Origin: Pseudoalteromonas sp. '520P1 No. 423' | GTDB taxonomy: Bacteria > Pseudomonadota > Gammaproteobacteria > Enterobacterales > Alteromonadaceae | Reading direction: 5' to 3' | NCBI RefSeq assembly: GCF_001269985.1 | Contig: NZ_BBZB01000002.1 | Span: 620,001 to 684,000, forward strand | DNA length: 64,000 nucleotides | Shown: positions 8,366-16,156 of the stretch, piece by piece | Position numbering within the stretch: position 1 is the stretch's first letter | Layout: each line of letters opens with the position of its first letter | Program-made: the position numbers and the translations under genes | Notes under the pieces: model-generated | Told to the model about the DNA's origin: nothing | The model's database searches: none | The model's input: the letters and a program-made list of their open reading frames with translations, nothing else

Positions 8366-9631
8366 TTAAACTGATATCTGTTTATCAGCCTGTTTGATTT
8401 GTTGCCACCATAAAAATGGCACTGTTATAGTGATTAATATGACGGCATAAATCATTTGCCAACCTAAACCCCAAGCAAGTAAAAAACAAAATAAACAGCC
8501 AAGAGTAATAAGAGATCTGTACTTTCTACTTAAGATCTTAAATGCAGATAACATAGAGGCAAAATAAATAACAACAAATACGCCATTAACTAATGAAATC
8601 AATTTTTCAATTTCTTGACCTGTAACAAATACAGTTGTTAAAACAAATCCCATAATAACTAATACACCAGATAAAGCGCGAGCAGGTACATGGTTGGCGT
8701 TTAATTTTGAAAAATAACTGGGGAGAACACCATCATTGCTAAAACTACAAACTAAACGCGCCACACTTGCGGTATATACATTTACCGTGGCAAGGCCGCC
8801 AGCAATGCCTAAAACACCGATAACTTGAGCTCCAATATTCCCAAAAATATTACCTAATAAATTATCAAAAATACCAACCATAGCTAGCTCAGTTGTTGTA
8901 GGTACTTCAATAATAATTTGTGTACAAGCGAGGTAAATTAATCCCACTAAAATAGTACCAATCATCATCGCCGGAACCAGATCTTTCTTAGGATTTTCAA
9001 AATCATTAGCTAAATGGCTCATGGCTTCTACACCTAAAAAGCTCCAAAACGCTAACCCAGCAGCAGCCATAATTAAATCTATATCAGCTTTTGGTAAATC
9101 ATTGGTTAAAACCGTGCTTGTGCTTGATTGACTAAGACCAAATAAAATAACTACGACAGAAACAATTGCCAAAGTAAGTATAAATTGCAATTTGGCTGAT
9201 ATTTGAATGCCACGATAATTTAGCATAAAAAGTAGTAGCAATACGCTAAGCTCAGTAAATAGTAAAATTAAGCCATTTAATTCAATCAATGAACCGACAA
9301 ATTGAAAGGTCATTAAAATAGCAGCTGGCGCACCGAGTGGCACAACAAATAAAAAAATAAGACCAATTGTTCGCCCTGCAATCGGACCAAAAGCTTGTTC
9401 TACAAAATAGGCTGGTCCAGCACTATGGGGCAATTTTGCTGATAATTTTGCAAAAACTAAAGTAACAGGAATGATCGCTAATGTGAGCAAAAGCCAAGCA
9501 AATATGGCACCTTCACCAGCAATGTCAAGTGTCATTTGCGGTAAGATAAATACGCCCGTACCTAATAAAGTTGTTGCCATTAACCCCGCGCCTTGCCAAC
9601 GACCTATTTTTTTTGACTCATGTTTCATCAT
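8366..9631 (-). CDS. YjeH-like amino-acid exporter (APC family)
   Basis: A ~420-residue, about 12-helix inner-membrane transporter of the amino acid/polyamine/organocation superfamily. It follows E. coli YjeH, an exporter of methionine and branched-chain amino acids: LLGTGVFILPQ in TM1, SAGPAYFVEQAFGP, FWSFLGVEAMSHLANDFENPKKD and LVNGVFVVIYFASML all match in order. The frame opens at 9691 but the first 18-20 residues are polar and unlike the family; ATG codons at 9640, 9631 and 9628 are the realistic starts, and 9631 is used here. It is divergent from an Lrp-type regulator, which probably controls it in response to amino acids. Confidence 0.82.
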   Translation of the reverse strand: MMKHESKKIGRWQGAGLMATTLLGTGVFILPQMTLDIAGEGAIFAWLLLTLAIIPVTLVFAKLSAKLPHSAGPAYFVEQAFGPIAGRTIGLIFLFVVPLGAPAAILMTFQFVGSLIELNGLILLFTELSVLLLLFMLNYRGIQISAKLQFILTLAIVSVVVILFGLSQSSTSTVLTNDLPKADIDLIMAAAGLAFWSFLGVEAMSHLANDFENPKKDLVPAMMIGTILVGLIYLACTQIIIEVPTTTELAMVGIFDNLLGNIFGNIGAQVIGVLGIAGGLATVNVYTASVARLVCSFSNDGVLPSYFSKLNANHVPARALSGVLVIMGFVLTTVFVTGQEIEKLISLVNGVFVVIYFASMLSAFKILSRKYRSLITLGCLFCFLLAWGLGWQMIYAVILITITVPFLWWQQIKQADKQISV

Positions 9632-9774
9632 GCTTTCCATCTTGATATTAATAGGGTTAGTATACGCATCAAGCCGATGACAATGTGTCATGCTTATTAT
9701 ACAAAAAGTAATTTAGACCGACAAAATTACGGTAATTAGTATTTATTCCGTCATTATGATTTTATGAGGTTTTA

Positions 9775-10206
9775 ATGGACAAATTTGATGAAGCAATCAT
9801 AGCGCAATTAAGAGTTAACGCTCGAGAAAGTATCTCTAATATTGCGCAATCGGTGAGCTTATCGCGTTCAGCTGTATCTGAGCGTATAAAGAAATTAGAG
9901 CAAAACGGTATTATTCGTGGTTATCAAGTATTACTGAGTGAATCACAAAAAGAAGGTGTCTCAGTGTATTTTGAAATCCAGCATAAGTGTGCCAGATGCT
10001 CAGATGTGGTACATGTATTTAAAGCGATCCCTGAAGTGATCACTTGTAGTGGCATAACCGGAGATATGGACTTATTGGTATATGTACAAGCAGACTCAAT
10101 GCGCCGAATTCATGAAATACGAGAGCACTTAGATACACAAATCGACATTGTAAAAATTAAAACTCATGTTGTGATGAGTGAATGGATAGATAATCACTGT
10201 AGATAA
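9775..10206 (+). CDS. Lrp/AsnC-family transcriptional regulator
   Basis: A 143-residue regulator with an N-terminal helix-turn-helix (about 1-50: DEAIIAQLRVNARESISNIA followed by VSLSRSAVSERIKKLEQNGI) and a C-terminal RAM ligand-binding domain (about 60-140, with ITGDMDLLVYVQ). Such proteins bind amino acids and assemble into octamers. It is divergent from the YjeH-like amino-acid exporter across ~140 bases; control of that exporter is the likely job, as is common for exporter/Lrp pairs. The ribosome site ATGAGG precedes the ATG. The effector amino acid cannot be read from the sequence. Confidence 0.88.
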   Translation: MDKFDEAIIAQLRVNARESISNIAQSVSLSRSAVSERIKKLEQNGIIRGYQVLLSESQKEGVSVYFEIQHKCARCSDVVHVFKAIPEVITCSGITGDMDLLVYVQADSMRRIHEIREHLDTQIDIVKIKTHVVMSEWIDNHCR

Positions 10207-10246
10207 ACTATGATCATTAATAGTTTTCTACCTTTTAAATTGGCGT

Positions 10247-11007
10247 ATGTTTTATTACTTTTTTTGTAAGATAAGTTTAATTTTCATAATACTATTAAGT
10301 GTTAATAACGCATTAGCCCTTTCATGGCAGGATTTTTATGCACCTAATAATCAAAAACCTAATGCAGTTGGTACGTATAATAATGGCTGTTTATTGGGTG
10401 GTGCAGTCTTGCCTGAAAAAGGGGAGGGTTTTCAAGTAATTCGCACGTCTCGTAATCGTTTTTATGGTCACCCAAACTTGATTGATTTTATTAAAAGTTT
10501 AGCAATAGCGACAAAAGCACAAGGGCTAGATGATTTATTAATTGCTGATATTGCGCTTTCATTAAAACAAAGAGAAACAGTTAATAAATTAGACGTAGTT
10601 ATTAAAAAACAGTTTAAAGTAAAAGCTGCTATCTGGGATCCAGATTATATTACTTTAATTAAAGAGGCGGCCATAAGTGAACAAGTCGCACGTATTTTTG
10701 TAAGCCTAGTAATAAAACAGCCATTGTGCGATATGGCATTTCTTGACGATACTTGGTTAAGTAAAGTTCGCCCATGGTGGGGCATAGTTATCATATGCAT
10801 GTAAGGTTAACTTGTCCTCAAGGTAATTTACATTGTAAAAATCAAAAACAAGTTGCTTCTACCAGTGGTTGTAATGAACTGACTTGGTGGCGAAATCAAT
10901 TTACAAAGCCAGCTAAAAAATCGACATCTAAACCAGTGAAAACAAAGTCTAAAATAAAAGCTAAAGTAAAGCCTGAACAATGTCAGGCTTTACTTGTAAA
11001 TAAATAG
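10247..11007 (+). pseudogene. mepA: mepA, broken murein endopeptidase
   Basis: The remains of penicillin-insensitive murein endopeptidase MepA, a LAS-family zinc enzyme that cuts D-Ala-mDAP crosslinks. The signal peptide, the N-terminal part (GTYNNGCLLGGAVLPEKGE, YGHPNLIDFI) and the C-terminal part (SKVRPWWG, HSYHMHVRLTCP, CNELTWW, QCQALL) are clear. Two lesions are visible. About 30 residues between LLIADIA and the AAIWDPDY segment are missing, which removes the family's first His and Asp zinc ligands. A one-base loss near 10788 then shifts the frame inside the WWGHSYHMH motif, so the upstream frame stops at 10804 and the rest continues in another frame from about 10774. The gene cannot make an active enzyme. 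Confidence 0.85.
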
Positions 11008-11040
11008 GCTGAGTTGTTATTTTACTGTTTGCTTGATGAT

Positions 11041-12225
11041 CTATTCTTCTGTTTTTGAGGTTTTCTTATTTGCGCTGTTTTGAATCATTAAAGTGATGAC
11101 CCCAGCAATAATTCCCCATAAAGCAGAGCCTATGTTAAATAGCACTAAATCAGATGCAGTCACTAAAAATGTAATGATAGTTGCTTCTGATAAGCTAGGT
11201 TGTGATAAAGCTTGCTTTAAACTCCCTGCAATCGTAGAAAATAAAGCGATTCCGGCTAAAGCTAAAATTAATGCCGTAGGCAGGGCATCAAATATATTTA
11301 TTAAGCTGGCAGCGAATAACCCCATGATAATGTAAAATATTCCGGCAAATACTGCAGACCAATATCGTTTATTTTTATTCGGATCTACCTCTTCACTCAT
11401 GCAAATTGCAGCCGTGATCGCGGCTAAATTAATTGCATAACCACCAAAAGGCGCAATTAATATATTGGTAAAACCTGTAATGCTAATAATAGGTGAAATC
11501 TTAGGTTGATAACCATGAGCGTATAAAACTGCAATACCTGGCACATTTTGAGACGCCATAGTGACAATAAATAAAGGTAATGAAATACTGATAATAGCTG
11601 TAAGGTTGAAATCAGGTGACGTGTATTTAAATTGGCTCATTTGCCACTGAAAATCACTTAAGTTAACTAAATTACCAAAATATGCAGCGCTTGCACCTGT
11701 TATTAATACTATCAACATGGCGAATCTAGGCAGAAAGGCTTTGGCCATTAGATAACTCACTAACATTGAGGCAATTATTAAAAAGTTGTGTTCAAACAAA
11801 TTAAATACTTCAATACCAAAATTGACAAGAATGCCTCCAAGCATTGCATTGGCAATGGGTTGTGGAATTTTGTTGATTATTTTTTCAAATACGCCACTTA
11901 TGCCTGAGATAAAAATAAGTACGGCACACACAATAAATGCACCTATGGCTTCATTGATATTAAAACCTTGCGTACTTGTTATGAGTAAAGCAGCCCCAGG
12001 TGTTGACCAAGCAATCAAAAGAGGCACTTTATAATAAATAGATAGCCCTATAGAAGTAATGCCCATAGCTAAACCTAGTACTAAAAGCCAACTAGATACG
12101 ATTGTAGAGTCACCACCTAAATTAATAACCATTTGATAAATAAGAGCAATAGAGCTAGTCATGCCAATTAATACGGCAACAAACCCAGGGGTAGACCAGT
12201 TTAAAATGTTTTGAATTTTTTGCAT
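11041..12225 (-). CDS. BenE/YdcO-family membrane transporter
   Basis: A ~394-residue, about 11-12-helix membrane protein of the benzoate:H+ symporter (BenE) family. Family features are seen in order: NWSTPGFVAVLIGMTSSIALIYQ, WSTPGAALL, IPQPIANAMLGGIL, TMASQNVPGIAVLYAHGY and FGGYAINLAAITAAIC. The divergent neighbour is a SutR-like XRE-cupin regulator, the same arrangement as ydcO-ydcN in E. coli, which makes YdcO the closest known relative. The substrate is uncertain and benzoate is not implied by this context. The frame opens at 12252; the ATG at 12225 with TGAGA upstream fits the family start better. Confidence 0.8.
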   Translation of the reverse strand: MQKIQNILNWSTPGFVAVLIGMTSSIALIYQMVINLGGDSTIVSSWLLVLGLAMGITSIGLSIYYKVPLLIAWSTPGAALLITSTQGFNINEAIGAFIVCAVLIFISGISGVFEKIINKIPQPIANAMLGGILVNFGIEVFNLFEHNFLIIASMLVSYLMAKAFLPRFAMLIVLITGASAAYFGNLVNLSDFQWQMSQFKYTSPDFNLTAIISISLPLFIVTMASQNVPGIAVLYAHGYQPKISPIISITGFTNILIAPFGGYAINLAAITAAICMSEEVDPNKNKRYWSAVFAGIFYIIMGLFAASLINIFDALPTALILALAGIALFSTIAGSLKQALSQPSLSEATIITFLVTASDLVLFNIGSALWGIIAGVITLMIQNSANKKTSKTEE

Positions 12226-12257
12226 GTTAGTCTCAATATTATCAATAACCATTCAGG

Positions 12258-12310
12258 TTGTGCGTTAAAACGCACGAGACTAAATTAACATTGTATGTTA
12301 TAACGCACAA
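12258..12310. promoter_or_regulatory. paired palindromic operators in the transporter/regulator divergent region
   Basis: Two related 20-base sites share the form TTGTGCGTT-AACGCACAA. Site 1 (12258-12277) contains the perfect 16-base palindrome GTGCGTTAAAACGCAC. Site 2 (12291-12310) is TTGTATGTTATAACGCACAA, imperfect only at two symmetric positions. Their centres are 33 bases apart, about three helical turns. They are the obvious binding sites for the SutR-like regulator encoded immediately to the right. Confidence 0.75.
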
Positions 12311-12336
12311 GGGATTTCAATTTATAATTTGAAGAT

Positions 12337-12900
12337 ATGTCTGAGACTAAAATTATTACTGATGTAAATGTACATTTAGCTAAAAACCTTAAATATGCCA
12401 GAGCTCAAAAAGGATGGAGTTTAGATACCTGCGCTAAAAATACAGGCGTATCAAAAGCCATGTTAGGGCAAATCGAACGTGAGGAGTCGAGTCCTACAAT
12501 CTCTAAGCTATGGCAAATCGCCAGCGGATTTGAATTACCCCTATCTTATTTTTTGACTGAACAAATTTTGTTTGACTCAGTATCTGAAGCTTTAATTTCT
12601 GAAGCTGAGAACCCTAAAAGCATCAGCATAAAAACAGTATTTGAATTTGATGAAGTATCAAAAATGGAAACTTTTGAGATTACCTTAAATCGGCAGCATG
12701 AGCATATGTCTGAGCCACACAATAAAAATGTATTTGAGCATATTATAGTGCTTCAAGGAGAAATGGCTTTTTACATTGATGGTCACTGGAAAGCACTAAA
12801 AGCGGGAGATAGTACTAAGTTTAGTGGCAACCAAATACATGGCTATCGAAACTTACATAAAACAGCTGCTATTTTTCATAATATTATTTGTTATTTATAA
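12337..12900 (+). CDS. SutR/YdcN-like XRE-cupin regulator
   Basis: A 187-residue regulator with an XRE helix-turn-helix (about 12-68: NLKYARAQKGWSLDTCAKN, GVSKAMLGQIEREESSPTIS) and a C-terminal cupin (about 105-185: GEMAFYIDGHWKALKAGDS and the following GNQIHGYRN strand). This two-domain form and the divergent BenE/YdcO-type transporter match SutR (YdcN) of E. coli, a regulator linked to sulfur-compound use. It probably represses the transporter and itself through the two palindromes in the shared 110-base region. The ATG has TTTGAAG upstream. The ligand is unknown. Confidence 0.82.
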   Translation: MSETKIITDVNVHLAKNLKYARAQKGWSLDTCAKNTGVSKAMLGQIEREESSPTISKLWQIASGFELPLSYFLTEQILFDSVSEALISEAENPKSISIKTVFEFDEVSKMETFEITLNRQHEHMSEPHNKNVFEHIIVLQGEMAFYIDGHWKALKAGDSTKFSGNQIHGYRNLHKTAAIFHNIICYL

Positions 12901-12905
12901 GGTAT

Positions 12906-13232
12906 TTATTGGCACTCTTTTTCCCACTGTCTGGACCAGTCTCTCAGAGGATCTAACGTTTGCATAAGAGATACACCCAAAGTGGTTAGCTTATAACCTG
13001 ATGGTTCTGAAGCAACCAACTTTGCTGTTGTAAGTTGCTTTATTCTCGTGTTTAGTACAGATGGGGACATTCCTCCACATTGTTCTTGTAGCGCTCTAAA
13101 GCTTAATGATTTATTACGTAACTCCCACATAATTCTCATATTCCATTTTCTGCCTAGAAGATCAAAAAGAGCCATGATAGCAATTCCTGATGTTGAACCT
13201 TTAACTGAATTATTTGGTAATGGAGTTATCAT
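12906..13232 (-). CDS. HxlR-family transcriptional regulator
   Basis: A 108-residue winged-helix regulator of the HxlR family, whose members often respond to reactive electrophiles or oxidants. Typical elements are ALFDLLGRKWNMRIMWELRN, SFRALQEQCGGMSPSVLNTR, IKQLTTAKLVASE and the C-terminal LDPLRDWSRQWEK. It has one cysteine in the recognition region (QCGG) and one near the end (KECQ); redox sensing is possible but unproven. It is divergent from a YciI-like gene across 84 bases that hold a repeated GTAGCGATAT motif, the likely operator. Confidence 0.85.
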   Translation of the reverse strand: MITPLPNNSVKGSTSGIAIMALFDLLGRKWNMRIMWELRNKSLSFRALQEQCGGMSPSVLNTRIKQLTTAKLVASEPSGYKLTTLGVSLMQTLDPLRDWSRQWEKECQ

Positions 13233-13253
13233 AAGTATTGCGCTTCTAAAATA

Positions 13254-13285
13254 GTAGCGATATGCTACGAAATAAGTAGCGATAT
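13254..13285. promoter_or_regulatory. GTAGCGATAT repeat/palindrome between hxlR-type and yciI-type genes
   Basis: GTAGC-GATAT-GCTAC (13254-13268) is a perfect inverted repeat, and GTAGCGATAT recurs at 13276-13285, so the half-site is spaced 22 bases apart in direct orientation. The position in the short divergent promoter region suggests binding by the HxlR-type regulator. Confidence 0.5.
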
Positions 13286-13316
13286 TATATTAATTAGTTA
13301 AAAAAGCGAGGGAAAT

Positions 13317-13604
13317 ATGTTTTTAGTAGATATGATTTTTACGGATATGAATAAAATAACAGCTAGCTTAACGAGTAAACATAAACATTATCTTGAACAA
13401 GAATATCAATCTAATAAATTAATGTTTGGTGGTCGTAAAGTGCCAAGAAATGGAGGGATTATAATATCGAAGCACGAAAGTAGGGAGTTACTTGAGTCAA
13501 TCCTAAAATCAGATCCTTTCATAATTAATGGTGCTGCAACTTATACTATTACAGAATTTATTCCTGTAATGGCTTCAAAAGATTATGAAGATATAATAGC
13601 TTAA
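13317..13604 (+). CDS. YciI-family small protein
   Basis: A 95-residue protein with the YCII-type ferredoxin-like fold, judged from LVDMIFTDMNKI, HKHYLEQEYQSNKLMFGGRK, the GGIIISK strand and DPFIINGAATYTITEFIPVM. The usual YciI His-Asp pair is not obvious, so enzymatic activity is doubtful. The ribosome site GAGGGAA is strong. It is divergent from the HxlR-type regulator and is probably its main target, but the substrate or function is unknown. Confidence 0.72.
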   Translation: MFLVDMIFTDMNKITASLTSKHKHYLEQEYQSNKLMFGGRKVPRNGGIIISKHESRELLESILKSDPFIINGAATYTITEFIPVMASKDYEDIIA

Positions 13605-13617
13605 TTTTAGTGAGGTA

Positions 13618-13641
13618 AAATCAGCCTCATTGGGCTGATTT
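13618..13641. terminator. bidirectional hairpin between yciI-type gene and sulfatase
   Basis: AAATCAGCC pairs perfectly with GGCTGATTT across a six-base loop. On the minus strand a T run follows, so it best serves the leftward sulfatase gene, whose stop lies 80 bases away; it may also end the YciI-like transcript. Confidence 0.6.
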
Positions 13642-13720
13642 GAACTAAACTAGTGCGTACTGACAATAATACTTCACAATGTAATAAATATTCTATTGCT
13701 TTTTAATCGTAGTTGTAAAA

Positions 13721-15019
13721 TTAATAGGATTCTAAACTCTTTTCCCAGTTTTCAAGTTCTTGCTTAAGTTGATTCGCTTTTTTGATCTGTTTATGAAAAA
13801 TGTTTTGTTTTTCACTGATATCAGTCTCTAAGTTAAAAAGTAGTTGAGAGTATCCATCAACAATATATTTCCAGTTTTGTTTACGAACAGCTTTCATTTT
13901 TCGACCTTTGAAATATAAACTACGATCAACATAATTGTCTGGCTGTGCAGTGATTTCGAGTAAACTGGTGCCATCTAAGGAAGTCGCAACATATGTACTC
14001 TGTGAAGCATCTAGCATAGTTGCAGTTAGATCCATGGCTATTGTAGGGATTTGAAAAATATTATTTATTTTTAATTTATTTGGCCAGCGCATTATGAGTG
14101 GAACACGTATGCCCCCCTCCCACAAAGTGCCGAAGCCATGAAACAAAGGGCCCGAATCAACAAGGTGTCGACCACCATGATCATAAGTAAATATGACTAG
14201 GGTATTGTCATCAAGATTTAATGTTTTTAACTTGTTTAACACCTTACCAATGCCAAAATCCATGCTTTCAATCATGGAAACATAATCGGAACGGCTGGCT
14301 TTATTTGCATCCCACCCGGTATCCCATTTAGACTTTTCCAGATCCGGCTTTTGATATGGCGGTAATCCAGCATTATATGAAAGATAAAGGAAAAATGGCT
14401 CTTTGTTATTATTATCAATAAATTGTACTGCTTCATTTGTAAAAATATCCGTGAGATAGCCAGATTCATTTACAAGCTCTTTATTTCGATATAAGCCAGG
14501 TTCACCGTCAGAAGTTAAATGATTATGGTAGCCTAATGTCCAAGCGTTAAATCCTAAAAAATAATCAAAACCATGATCATTAGGACTGAAATTTTCTTCT
14601 TGTCCAAGGTGCCACTTACCAATTAGAGCTGTTTTATAGCCATTAGATTTTAAACCTTTAAGTAAATTGTTATTTTTTGAGTGTAAACCTCTGCCTTTTT
14701 TATGCTCAAAAGGCTGTAATACTTTCGAGGGATATTTCCCACTCATTAACGAGGCACGAGAAGGTATGCAAGATGAAGCTGCGGCATAATGATTGGTAAA
14801 TTTAATACCCTGAGAAGCTAATGCATTGAGTGAGGGGGTTTTTATATCAGTTGCACCATAAGGTTCTGTATCGGCATATCCCATATAGTCAGCAACAATA
14901 AATATAATATTAGGCGATTTTTTATTATTGCTTGCCAGCGATGTTGCAGGTAAGAAGCATAAAAATAACGTTAAAGTGATGATCCAATGTTTAATCATTT
15001 TTGTGAGGTTAATATCCAT
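13721..15019 (-). CDS. secreted sulfatase (type I, formylglycine-dependent)
   Basis: A 432-residue exported sulfatase. A signal peptide (about 8-30) precedes the sulfatase fold. The formylglycine motif C-x-P-S-R is present as SSCIPSRASLMSG (Cys84), as are NGYKTALIGKWHLG, GHG-like FHGFGTLWEGGIRVPLI and the metal-site segments. Two metal-site positions differ from the common pattern: the usual DD near the N-terminus is DY (VADYMGYAD) and the later DN is DH (FTYDHGG). DH is seen in active relatives, but Y is unusual. Marine bacteria use such enzymes on sulfated polysaccharides; the substrate cannot be read here. No anaerobic maturase is nearby. Confidence 0.83.
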   Translation of the reverse strand: MDINLTKMIKHWIITLTLFLCFLPATSLASNNKKSPNIIFIVADYMGYADTEPYGATDIKTPSLNALASQGIKFTNHYAAASSCIPSRASLMSGKYPSKVLQPFEHKKGRGLHSKNNNLLKGLKSNGYKTALIGKWHLGQEENFSPNDHGFDYFLGFNAWTLGYHNHLTSDGEPGLYRNKELVNESGYLTDIFTNEAVQFIDNNNKEPFFLYLSYNAGLPPYQKPDLEKSKWDTGWDANKASRSDYVSMIESMDFGIGKVLNKLKTLNLDDNTLVIFTYDHGGRHLVDSGPLFHGFGTLWEGGIRVPLIMRWPNKLKINNIFQIPTIAMDLTATMLDASQSTYVATSLDGTSLLEITAQPDNYVDRSLYFKGRKMKAVRKQNWKYIVDGYSQLLFNLETDISEKQNIFHKQIKKANQLKQELENWEKSLESY

Positions 15020-15330
15020 AGTGAGGTGAGTTGTTTGATCTATATATAATTGTTTTTATTGAAAATATATAAAAATTTACAATAGCTACCTTATCATTCG
15101 ATTATATGTTTAACAATTAAATAGTTAAATTAACATAATGGATCCCTAACTCTTATTGTATCTTGAATTTAATTTTTCTTGAGTCATATACTATATGGCA
15201 ATTTTGGTTGGCTGTGGATTGACTCATTATGGGTATCAACAAAAGCCAGAGAAAAGAGCTGTAAAAATGCGCATTTAATCAGCTTTACTCACCAAAATGT
15301 CGGCTTTTTTATCAAAAAGGCTCGTAAATT
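15020..15330. other. gene-free stretch upstream of the RAYT element
   Basis: About 310 AT-rich bases between the divergent starts of the sulfatase and the RAYT element. No gene or structured element is evident. It presumably holds the sulfatase promoter and may hold the displaced native promoter of the operon that starts at 16157. Confidence 0.4.
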
Positions 15331-16144
15331 AAAAAGGGGTCGGAGTCAATTAATTTGATTTCCCCTTTCAGAACACCCCATCTGCACTATACTCATTTTA
15401 TGAAGTGATGTTCAGGAATGAGCCATGCCAAGGAAAGTAAGATTCTACGCCGCAGGGATCCCTAGTCATATTGTACAGCGTGGCAATAATAAACAAGCCT
15501 GCTTTTTTTGTGATGACGATTATGGCTTTTACATAAAGGCGTTAAGCGAAGCTTTAATTGAATATAAGGTAAAACTTCATGCCTTTGTTTTAATGACCAA
15601 TCACGTTCACCTATTAATGACACCTAGCGATCATGAAGGCATTTCAAAAGTGATGCAAAGTGTTGGACGTAAATATGTTAGATATATAAATGGTATTTAT
15701 AATCGCACTGGGACTTTATGGGAAGGTAGACATAAAGCAAGTCTTATAGATAGTGAACGCTACCTTCTAATTTGCCAGCGATATATAGAACTTAATCCGG
15801 TCAGAGCTAAAATGGTAGATTCACCAGAGGAATATACTTGGTCTAGCTATCAGCATAATGGCGTAGGAAAAACACTTCAATGCATCACACCTCACGACGA
15901 ATATTTAAAGTTAGGGCAATCTCAACAAAGTCGATTAAATAATTATCGTGAATTATTTACTCAGCAGATTTCTTCAGAACAACTTCATCATATAAGGGAG
16001 TGTTTAATACATAATTATCCGTTTGGTGATGAAGAATTTAAAACGCAAATAGAGCAAACATTAGAAATGAAAATTGGTCAATTAAAGCAAGGTCGACCAA
16101 TTAATATTGATAATAAACCGGTTAATTGACTCCGACCCCTTTTT
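15331..16144 (+). mobile_element. complete REP-RAYT element
   Basis: An 814-base unit bounded by a perfect 23-base inverted repeat (15331-15353 and 16122-16144; core GGGGTCGGAGT, then CAATTAA) and filled by one transposase gene. The same terminal repeats, without the gene, form hairpins at four other places in the window. The right repeat overlaps the end of the transposase gene and lies 12 bases before the start codon of the next operon. This is the likely source of the enzyme that moved the non-coding copies. Confidence 0.85.
15425..16129 (+). CDS. REP-associated tyrosine transposase (Y1, IS200-like)
   Basis: A 234-residue HUH-type single-strand transposase of the RAYT group. The HUH motif is seen as VLMTNHVHLLMTP, the catalytic tyrosine is in RYIELNPVRAKM, and RNGTLWEGR-type sequence appears as RTGTLWEGRHKASL. 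The N-terminal MPRKVRFYAAGIPSHIVQRG is also typical. RAYTs cut and join single-stranded DNA at REP hairpins. The ribosome site AGGAATGAG fits the ATG. The last four residues (KPVN) and the TGA stop are encoded by the element's right terminal repeat. The protein appears full length and intact. Confidence 0.93.
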   Translation: MPRKVRFYAAGIPSHIVQRGNNKQACFFCDDDYGFYIKALSEALIEYKVKLHAFVLMTNHVHLLMTPSDHEGISKVMQSVGRKYVRYINGIYNRTGTLWEGRHKASLIDSERYLLICQRYIELNPVRAKMVDSPEEYTWSSYQHNGVGKTLQCITPHDEYLKLGQSQQSRLNNYRELFTQQISSEQLHHIRECLIHNYPFGDEEFKTQIEQTLEMKIGQLKQGRPINIDNKPVN

Positions 16145-16156
16145 ATAAGGAATGTT

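Noticed and set aside
9690..9774. ACCG/CGGT and ATTCCG motifs between the exporter and Lrp genes as operators
   Set aside because: The arms are only four bases and the pattern is not repeated clearly; Lrp sites are too degenerate to call from one sequence.
10968..10991. Terminator-like hairpin AAGCCTGA/TCAGGCTT
   Set aside because: It lies within the last codons of the mepA remnant (CQALL region) and is not followed by a T run; the symmetry may be incidental.
14115..14120. C run in the sulfatase gene
   Set aside because: Only six bases, interrupted by T; too short to suggest slippage.
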